NCBI GenBank assembly: GCA_910584255.1
Contig: CAJTXV010000044.1
Coordinates: 1 to 10,963, forward strand
DNA: 10,963 bases
Direction of reading: 5' to 3'
Origin: an uncultured Bacilli bacterium
Lineage (GTDB): Bacteria > Bacillota_I > Bacilli_A > RF39 > UBA660
Shown here: positions 6,442 through 10,963 of the stretch, piece by piece
How the letters are laid out: each line of letters begins with the position of its first letter
Position numbering within the stretch: the first letter of the stretch is position 1
The notes under the pieces: generated by a model
Seen by the model: only the letters and a program-made list of their open reading frames with translations
Told to the model about the DNA's origin: nothing
The model's database searches: none
Program-made: the position numbers and the translations under genes

Positions 6442-7155
6442 CTATCTTTTTTCAATTCTTTCAATTAGTTCACTTTTTTGCGATTCTGTTAATTTTAATT
6501 TCCCTAGTAATAAAGATTTTACTAGTAACACTTTTGCGTCTTCTTCAGGAATCCCTCTGCTTTCTAAGTAGAATATATCCTCCTTTTTGAACGGGCCAAT
6601 ATAAGCAGAATGAGAGGCTTCTACCTCATAGTTTTCTATATATAGGTTTGGATGAATTTCTGAAGTACTACTTTCTAGTTCTAAAATTTTACTATCTTGA
6701 TTACAACTACAGTTTTTACTTGATTTTGGAATGTATTCATTCACATCTAGCGTAATTGGTGCCTTTTGATCACTTAATCCATTGCATACTACCTTACTTT
6801 TTGTATTAGAAGCATTATGAAATACTTTAATCTCATTCAGAGACTCTTTTTGACTTAAAATACTATAAGAAAAATCTAGAATTGAATTCTCACCATCTAG
6901 CTGAATACTAAAATGACTACTACTATTTTCTAAGAATGAAGAAACTAGAACATAACTATTTTTATTTTCTATAATTTCAATAGAAAGATTACTATCATGT
7001 CCAGTAATCCATAGATTACATTCTATGCCATCTTCCACAAAAATCTGATAGTTTGCATCATGACCTCTCAGGCACAATTCTATATCTTCTTTTTTAGTAA
7101 TTCGCAATTTTTTCTTTGATTTTGCCTTCGAATCTACTTTTATTTTATTCATCAT
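6442..7155 (-). CDS. sufD: Short SufD, Fe-S cluster assembly scaffold subunit
   Basis: SufD pairs with SufB and with SufC dimers in the SUF scaffold complex. The call rests on its position between sufC and sufS and on its C-terminal part: EVEASHSAYIGPFKKEDIFY followed by LESRGIPEEDAKVLL, the conserved SufB/SufD C-terminal helix region. His182 in ASHSAYIG fits E. coli SufD His360, proposed to face the SufB cysteine. The middle is repetitive beta-rich sequence, with GHDANYQIFV and GHDSNLSIEI as two successive rungs, as expected for the right-handed beta-helix. At 237 aa it is only a little over half the usual ~420-440 aa: the N-terminal helical domain and part of the beta-helix are missing. A CSC pair (149-151) is unusual. 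It starts at ATG 7155, overlapping the sufC end by 11 bases, so coupled translation is likely. There is no frame break; the short form looks genuine. Confidence 0.85.
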   Translation of the reverse strand: MMNKIKVDSKAKSKKKLRITKKEDIELCLRGHDANYQIFVEDGIECNLWITGHDSNLSIEIIENKNSYVLVSSFLENSSSHFSIQLDGENSILDFSYSILSQKESLNEIKVFHNASNTKSKVVCNGLSDQKAPITLDVNEYIPKSSKNCSCNQDSKILELESSTSEIHPNLYIENYEVEASHSAYIGPFKKEDIFYLESRGIPEEDAKVLLVKSLLLGKLKLTESQKSELIERIEKR

Positions 7156-7927
7156 GAATCAACCCATTCACAGTATTTCCACTCATCGTGTTTTCAAGTA
7201 CATACCCATTTTTTTCTATTTCTTTTGCCAAAGAAAGAGAACCAGTTTTTTTTATCTCCCCCTCTTTCATTATATGAACATAATTTGGAATGAGATAGTC
7301 TAATATCTTGGAATAATGAGTAATAATTAAAATAGCACACTCTGGATTTTCTTTTTTATAGTCTAAAATATTCTCACAAACAATTTTTAAACTATCCACA
7401 TCTAATCCAGAATCTAATTCATCTAAAATAATAAATTGTGGTTTTAGTATTTTTAATTGTAGAATTTCATTCTTCTTTCTTTCCCCGCCAGAAAAATTTT
7501 CATTAATGGAGCGGTGCATCATACTAGAATCCATCTTTAAATCCTGCATTCCTGTTTCCATTTCTTTCATGAATTGGTAGATTCCAATATTTTCTTTTCT
7601 TCTTGCGTTGAGAGCAGTACGTAAAAATTCACTATTGGTAACCCCTTCGATACTAATTGGTGATTGCATCGCTAAAAAAATGCCTAAACGACTTCTTTCA
7701 TCGACTGTCAAAGGTAAAATAGAGGTATCATTGTAAAGAATATCTCCCTTAATTACTTGATAGTCACTACTTCCCATCATTACTTTAGATAAAGTACTTT
7801 TTCCAGTACCATTGGGCCCCATAATGGCATGAATTTCTCCTGATTCGATTGTAAGTGAGAAATTTTTTAATATTTCTTTCTCGTTATTTTTTGTAATAAC
7901 GCTCAAATCTTGAATTACTAAACTCAT
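7145..7927 (-). CDS. sufC: Fe-S assembly ATPase SufC
   Basis: SufC is the ABC-type ATPase that binds SufB and SufD and drives shape changes in the scaffold during cluster building; it is cytosolic, not a transporter. The 260 aa product shows Walker A GPNGTGKS (37-44), Q-loop Gln88 in FLAMQSP, signature FSGGERKKNEILQ (145-157), Walker B FIILDE (165-170), the D-loop SGLD (173-176) and switch His204 in ITHYSK. The FSGGE.KKNEILQ form and LAMQSP are typical of SufC rather than other ABC proteins. The open frame extends to ATG 7954, but ATG 7927 has AGGTGA (7932-7937) at a good distance and gives the expected MSLVIQDLSV beginning, so it is preferred. It is first in the operon, behind an extended -10 promoter, and overlaps sufD by 11 bases. 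Confidence 0.97.
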   Translation of the reverse strand: MSLVIQDLSVITKNNEKEILKNFSLTIESGEIHAIMGPNGTGKSTLSKVMMGSSDYQVIKGDILYNDTSILPLTVDERSRLGIFLAMQSPISIEGVTNSEFLRTALNARRKENIGIYQFMKEMETGMQDLKMDSSMMHRSINENFSGGERKKNEILQLKILKPQFIILDELDSGLDVDSLKIVCENILDYKKENPECAILIITHYSKILDYLIPNYVHIMKEGEIKKTGSLSLAKEIEKNGYVLENTMSGNTVNGLIHDE

Positions 7928-7965
7928 GTAATCACCTATCTTTCTAGTCCTCATAAAACGAATTT

Positions 7966-7974
7966 ATTATAGCA
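7966..7974 (-). promoter_or_regulatory. Extended -10 promoter of the sufCDSUB operon
   Basis: The minus strand reads TGCTATAAT, a perfect -10 with the TGn extension, 38 bases before the sufC ATG. The -35 area is weak, as extended -10 promoters allow. A second TATAAT at 8011-8016 could be an additional upstream start. No recognised IscR- or SufR-type operator could be identified by eye. Confidence 0.6.
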
Positions 7975-8040
7975 CAAATTTACAACTTTTTTTGTCTAAT
8001 CTTACGTTTTATTATAATTTTTTATATTTTTCCTGAATAG

Positions 8041-8086
8041 ATTCCTTTCTTTTTTTACAATATAATAAGGAATACTCGCTGTATTC
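8041..8086. repeat. Two adjacent inverted repeats upstream of the suf promoter
   Basis: ATTCCTT (8041-8047) is mirrored by AAGGAAT (8067-8073), a 7-base arm pair with a 19-base spacer, and overlapping it GAATAC (8070-8075) is mirrored by GTATTC (8081-8086) around TCGCT. They lie between the terminator of the preceding genes and the sufC promoter. They may be operator sites or alternative RNA hairpins; no family match is recognised. Confidence 0.3.
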
Positions 8087-8094
8087 ATAGAAAT

Positions 8095-8124
8095 AAAAAG
8101 GTGCCACTTGGATAGCATCTTTTT
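8095..8124 (-). terminator. Terminator after the zincin-like gene pair
   Basis: Arms at 8095-8104 and 8115-8124 form a 10-base stem around a 10-base loop, starting four bases after the stop codon at 8128. On the minus strand there is one A-C mismatch, and the stem ends in five U followed by AUUU. On the plus strand the same stem is complete with a G-U pair, so it may also stop transcription entering from the left. Confidence 0.65.
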
Positions 8125-8127
8125 ATT

Positions 8128-9504
8128 TTATATTATTTTCTTCGTATCACTTTTCTCTCCTTTATAAATAACATTCCATGTAGAATCTAACTTCTTTTGA
8201 AGTCCTATACTGTTTCTTTTTTCTAAAGGTTTTTTTTCATTTTCTGGTAGAATCAAAGTTTGAACCTGTCTTGCAATTATATTTCTCGTTTTTCTATCAC
8301 AATTTAAAAAGTCAATATTGGTCATTAAACAATAAAGCTTTGTCGCTTGTAAAATATTAATTTCAGCCTCTGGTACTTGAAATACTTCAGAACATAACTT
8401 CGCAAAACTTAATTTCTGGTAGGGTAATAATTCTCTTAAAATTTCTTGTTGTTTTTCATTGGTAGTATTTTCTTTGATTTTGACTTGATTTGTGTCTATC
8501 TTTTTTCCCGAAAATGAATTTAATGTTTGATATTCTTCTATATCAAAAACAGGAGTTCCTTTTTGAAATTTTTTTTGCAATTTGATTTTTTGCTTTTTAA
8601 ACACGAGTAAAGTAATTTTATTTTCTTTTAAGAATGATTCAAATGATTCTAGTTTTTGAGAATTTTTATTTTTTAACCGAAACCACTCATATAGTTTCAT
8701 TTGAATCTTCACTTGTTGATAGATAGAAATTGGGCTTAATATATTTGATAGATTATGCATTTCATCGATTTCATGGATTAACTTTATAATTTCTTCTCTT
8801 GGAGCATACTGTTCCATATGGTGAATCAATCCAGGCAGATTATGATTAAAGTAATAATCTTCCATTTCTTTTGGGTTATCAAAAAATAATTCCAATAATC
8901 TAGTAACGCCTACTTCTTTTTTATACGCTCCTACTTTATGATTTTTCTCATATATTCTCGATGCTAGTAATTCGGTATAACCTTCATTGAGTCCCTCTCC
9001 TATAGTATCAAATCCTTTTGTTTGAAAAAAACCACAATACTCCGTTTTAGTTGCTGCATCATAGTAACTAGAAGCCATATGAAGAAATTCATGACCGATT
9101 GTACTCTTTAGTGTATACCTAATTGTGTTTTTTTGGATATCGTACATTCCTGCCATACACATTAAAATCATTACATAATTTCTTTTTACTTTTAAAGATT
9201 TTAGGTTCCGATAAGCTGTTTTTAAATTATTCTTCGATGTATATTCTTCTAACTTTTTTACATAGGGTTTTAATTCACCTATTTCTTCTTTTGATAATTC
9301 TCTTTTTCTTTCTTCTACTGTTTTTTTATCTACAAGTGAAGTATTACTAATAATTTTATTTTGACTGTTTGTTTTCTCTCGTTTTAACCTAGTAACAAGT
9401 ATTTTCCCTGATACTAAAACATTAGAGGTTACTGCTACATTGGTTACAAAAAGCAGTGACTCTTTGATAGAATCTACAAGTGCTTCTACTATAAATGGAT
9501 CCAT
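8128..9504 (-). CDS. Predicted membrane-anchored zincin-type metalloprotease, unassigned family
   Basis: The family is not one I can name. The 458 aa product has a hydrophobic segment at about residues 15-37 (SLLFVTNVAVTSNVLVSGK) followed by TRLKREK, which suggests a membrane anchor with the rest of the protein in the cytoplasm. TIGHEFLHMASSYYD supplies a zinc-protease HExxH core (His138, Glu139, His142). About 30 residues on, GEGLNEGYTELLASRIY offers Glu174 as a third ligand, the gluzincin pattern. A further shared block contains YFNHNLPG and HHME (about 219-230). The last ~90 residues hold a separate conserved block: CSEVFQVPEAEINILQATKL, CLMTN, NCDRKTRN, ARQVQTLILPE. ATG at 9504 is chosen because AGGTGAT (9509-9515) precedes it; the upstream GTG at 9513 lies within that site. 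It is 35 bases after its paralog and probably co-transcribed with it. Protease activity and substrate are inferred, not shown. Confidence 0.75.
   Translation of the reverse strand: MDPFIVEALVDSIKESLLFVTNVAVTSNVLVSGKILVTRLKREKTNSQNKIISNTSLVDKKTVEERKRELSKEEIGELKPYVKKLEEYTSKNNLKTAYRNLKSLKVKRNYVMILMCMAGMYDIQKNTIRYTLKSTIGHEFLHMASSYYDAATKTEYCGFFQTKGFDTIGEGLNEGYTELLASRIYEKNHKVGAYKKEVGVTRLLELFFDNPKEMEDYYFNHNLPGLIHHMEQYAPREEIIKLIHEIDEMHNLSNILSPISIYQQVKIQMKLYEWFRLKNKNSQKLESFESFLKENKITLLVFKKQKIKLQKKFQKGTPVFDIEEYQTLNSFSGKKIDTNQVKIKENTTNEKQQEILRELLPYQKLSFAKLCSEVFQVPEAEINILQATKLYCLMTNIDFLNCDRKTRNIIARQVQTLILPENEKKPLEKRNSIGLQKKLDSTWNVIYKGEKSDTKKII
8243..8398. repeat. Near-identical direct repeat, downstream copy
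   Basis: This stretch, coding the C-terminal block of the zincin-like protein, matches 9661-9816 at a constant offset of 1418 bases. By eye about 12 of 156 bases differ, and 8315-8365 is identical to 9733-9783 over 51 bases. The rest of the two genes is far more diverged. Confidence 0.85.
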
Positions 9505-9539
9505 TGATATCACCTACTTTATGATTTTTCTATTGATTG

Positions 9540-10835
9540 TTACCCTACTTTTCTTGAAGTCTTTATCTTTTTTAATTCCTCGGTTGTATTATACCATATT
9601 GAATCCAATTTTTTTTGAAGTTGTTTACAGGTTCTTTGTTCTAGGCTTGTCTTTTCCTCTTCTGGTAAAATTAAAGTTTGCACCTGTCTTGCAATTGTAT
9701 TTCTAGTATTTCTATCACAATTTATAAAATCCATATTGGTCATTAAACAATAAAGCTTTGTCGCTTGTAAAATATTAATTTCATCCTCTGGTACTTGAAA
9801 CAATTCAGAACATAATTCTTTAAACGGCTTTCTTTGATATATATTAAAAGGAATCATCGTAGAATCCACCCTATCTACTTTTTTTGTTTTTGTAAAAACG
9901 GGATGTACTCGTTTTGGAAAGCCCTTCACTAGTTTTGTTTTCTTACTTTTTAAAGCAAATGAAACCATTTTTTCTTCTTCTAGAAAGTTTTCTACTTCCT
10001 CTAGTTTTTTAGGATCTTGATTTTTTTCTTTGAACCAATCGTAGAGTTTTAATTGTATTTTTATATATTCATAAGTAGGAAGGGGATTTCCAAGATGAGA
10101 TAGGAATGTTATTTGATCAATTTCACGAATTAATTTGATTACTTCTTCTCGTTCTTGAAAATGTTCCATATGTTCTATGAAACCAACTAAATTGTGATTA
10201 AAGTAAAGATGTTCCATCTCTTTTGGATCATCAAAGAAAAATTCCATCATTTCTGCGATTCTTGCTTCTTTTTCATGTCCTTCTACTATATCTCCATTAT
10301 AAATCCTAGCATTTAATAATTCTGTATAACCCACATTCAAGCCTTCTCCAATTAAAGAAAAACCTTTTTGCCATGAAAAACCTGACTGTTTTTCATTAGA
10401 ATCCACATCATAATAAGTAGAACACATATTTAAAAATTCATATCCTAACGTATCATTCAGTGCATATTTTAATTGGTTCTTTTTCGCATCATAACTTCCT
10501 AGAGAGCCATAAATAATTTTACATGGTTGCCATTTCATATCCATCGTACTTAAGTTACGATAAGCATTCTTTAGATTTTCTTCATCCGTAAATTTTTCTA
10601 GTTTCTCTATATAGAATAGTAGTTCTTTGTTTTTCGTTGAATTTACCCTTTTTTTTCTTTCTTCTAAAGGAACTTTATCTACATGAGGAAAATCATGAAT
10701 CAAATATTTTTCATATTTTTTGTCTTTCTTTAGAATTAGGTTGCTGAAAGCAATAGTGGATATGTTATAAATACAGACTATCCCTGTAAATTGACCTAAT
10801 AATTCTAATACGTTTCTAATTAATATAGGATTCAT
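9540..10835 (-). CDS. Zincin-like paralog with lost zinc ligands (probable pseudoenzyme)
   Basis: This 431 aa protein is homologous to the product of 8128-9504 along nearly its whole length, with shared AYRNL, YFNHNL, EREEVIKLIREID-type and C-terminal blocks. At the HExxH site it reads TLGYEFLNMCSTYYD, so both zinc histidines are replaced (Tyr132, Asn136) while the catalytic-type Glu133 stays. In GEGLNVGYTELL the candidate third ligand is Val168. All three putative metal ligands are therefore gone although the frame is intact and the surrounding residues are kept. The N-terminus (about 8-35) is hydrophobic and followed by KKDKKYEK, suggesting a membrane anchor with cytoplasmic body. The C-terminal block (CSELFQVPEDEINILQATKL, CLMTN, NCDRNTRN, ARQVQTLILPE) is almost the same as in the paralog. 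ATG at 10835 follows AAGGTGAT. A non-catalytic partner, adaptor or regulator of the neighbouring protein is an inference. Confidence 0.75.
   Translation of the reverse strand: MNPILIRNVLELLGQFTGIVCIYNISTIAFSNLILKKDKKYEKYLIHDFPHVDKVPLEERKKRVNSTKNKELLFYIEKLEKFTDEENLKNAYRNLSTMDMKWQPCKIIYGSLGSYDAKKNQLKYALNDTLGYEFLNMCSTYYDVDSNEKQSGFSWQKGFSLIGEGLNVGYTELLNARIYNGDIVEGHEKEARIAEMMEFFFDDPKEMEHLYFNHNLVGFIEHMEHFQEREEVIKLIREIDQITFLSHLGNPLPTYEYIKIQLKLYDWFKEKNQDPKKLEEVENFLEEEKMVSFALKSKKTKLVKGFPKRVHPVFTKTKKVDRVDSTMIPFNIYQRKPFKELCSELFQVPEDEINILQATKLYCLMTNMDFINCDRNTRNTIARQVQTLILPEEEKTSLEQRTCKQLQKKLDSIWYNTTEELKKIKTSRKVG
9661..9816. repeat. Near-identical direct repeat, upstream copy
   Basis: Partner of the repeat at 8243-8398, coding the same C-terminal block in the pseudoenzyme gene. 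The DNA match ends near the edges of the block, which fits either recent gene conversion or very strong selection on this segment. Confidence 0.85.
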
Positions 10836-10879
10836 AGTATCACCTTACTATAGTATATCATTACTCTCTCAATTAGTAT

Positions 10880-10885
10880 ATTATA
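10880..10885 (-). promoter_or_regulatory. TATAAT -10 box for the zincin-like gene pair
   Basis: A perfect TATAAT on the minus strand lies 44 bases before the ATG at 10835. The matching -35 region is A/T-rich with no clear hexamer. A TATACT (10853-10858) closer to the gene is a weaker alternative. Confidence 0.4.
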
Positions 10886-10910
10886 ATTTTTCTTTTTTAT
10901 TTAAAAAGTC

Positions 10911-10938
10911 TGTAGCGTTACAATTGATGTGACACCTT
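10911..10938. terminator. Possible hairpin at the right edge, may end an upstream transcript
   Basis: TGTAG and CTACA flank an inner pairing of GTTACA with TGTGAC around ATTGA. On the minus strand the structure is followed by GACTTTTT, and on the plus strand a T-run lies within it. It could terminate a gene beyond the window edge on either side; the pairing is interrupted, so this is weak. Confidence 0.25.
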
Positions 10939-10963
10939 TTTTCTACAAAAAAACAATAAGTCG

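Noticed and set aside
6442..7155. A frameshift or split sufD with the missing half encoded nearby
   Set aside because: sufC overlaps its start and sufS begins 39 bases after its end, leaving no room, and no SufD-like residue run is seen in other frames.
2835..8088. The 10-mer CTGTATTCAT in front of both the XRE gene and the suf operon (2835-2844 and 8079-8088) as a shared operator
   Set aside because: Only one exact 10-base match at different positions relative to the promoters; expected by chance often enough in an AT-rich window to be unconvincing.
7928..8127. A riboswitch or T-box in front of sufC
   Set aside because: No T-box sequence, no conserved riboswitch core and no anti-terminator/terminator pair between promoter and start codon; the untranslated leader is only about 30 bases.
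9123..9706. Plus-strand open frames rich in Leu and Phe, looking like membrane peptides
   Set aside because: They are antisense to the lysine- and glutamate-rich zincin-like genes, which gives leucine- and phenylalanine-rich shadows by base composition.
9540..10835. Treating the ligand-less paralog as a pseudogene
   Set aside because: The frame is intact over 431 codons, has a good Shine-Dalgarno, and keeps conserved blocks outside the metal site; loss of ligands alone fits a pseudoenzyme better.

Overview
The window is an AT-rich, densely packed stretch in which every supported gene lies on the minus strand, so transcription runs from high to low coordinates. Shine-Dalgarno sequences of the form (A/G)GGTGAT or GGAGG, TATAAT -10 boxes, TTG/GTG starts, U-tract hairpins and the gene order sufC-sufD-sufS-sufU-sufB all point to a low-GC Bacillota (Firmicutes), most like Bacilli or a related uncultured lineage. 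TGA is used as a stop (regulator gene, 2464) and tryptophan is TGG, so there is no sign of a Mollicutes-type code. Genus cannot be read from the sequence.

Right part (about 8095-10963): two tandem, clearly homologous genes encode about 430-460 aa proteins with a hydrophobic N-terminus. The downstream copy has a zinc-protease-like HEFLH motif followed by NEGYTEL. The upstream copy has YEFLN and NVGYTEL at the same places, so it looks like an intact but catalytically dead partner. Their last ~60-residue block is almost identical, even at DNA level, while the rest has diverged. A hairpin terminator closes the pair. This is the most unusual part of the window.

Middle (3331-7980): a complete SUF iron-sulfur cluster assembly operon, sufCDSUB, with an extended -10 promoter in front of sufC and a strong rho-independent terminator after sufB. 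SufS (cysteine desulfurase) supplies persulfide sulfur, SufU is the zinc-dependent sulfur acceptor, and SufB, SufC and SufD form the scaffold ATPase. SufD is only about 237 aa, lacking much of the usual N-terminal half. sufS and sufB appear to start at TTG codons behind good Shine-Dalgarno sequences, not at the longest-ORF starts.

Left part (1-3300): a short tail-less single-stranded DNA-binding protein (SsbB-like), a small XRE-family regulator with a palindrome near its promoter, an unrecognised 306 aa protein with a possible Cys-His-Asp (papain/transglutaminase-like) triad, and pyrimidine-nucleoside phosphorylase (pdp). These look like separate short transcription units, each with its own promoter-like sequence. 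No tRNA, rRNA, CRISPR array, insertion sequence or phage gene was found, and no gene-free gap exceeds 300 bases.
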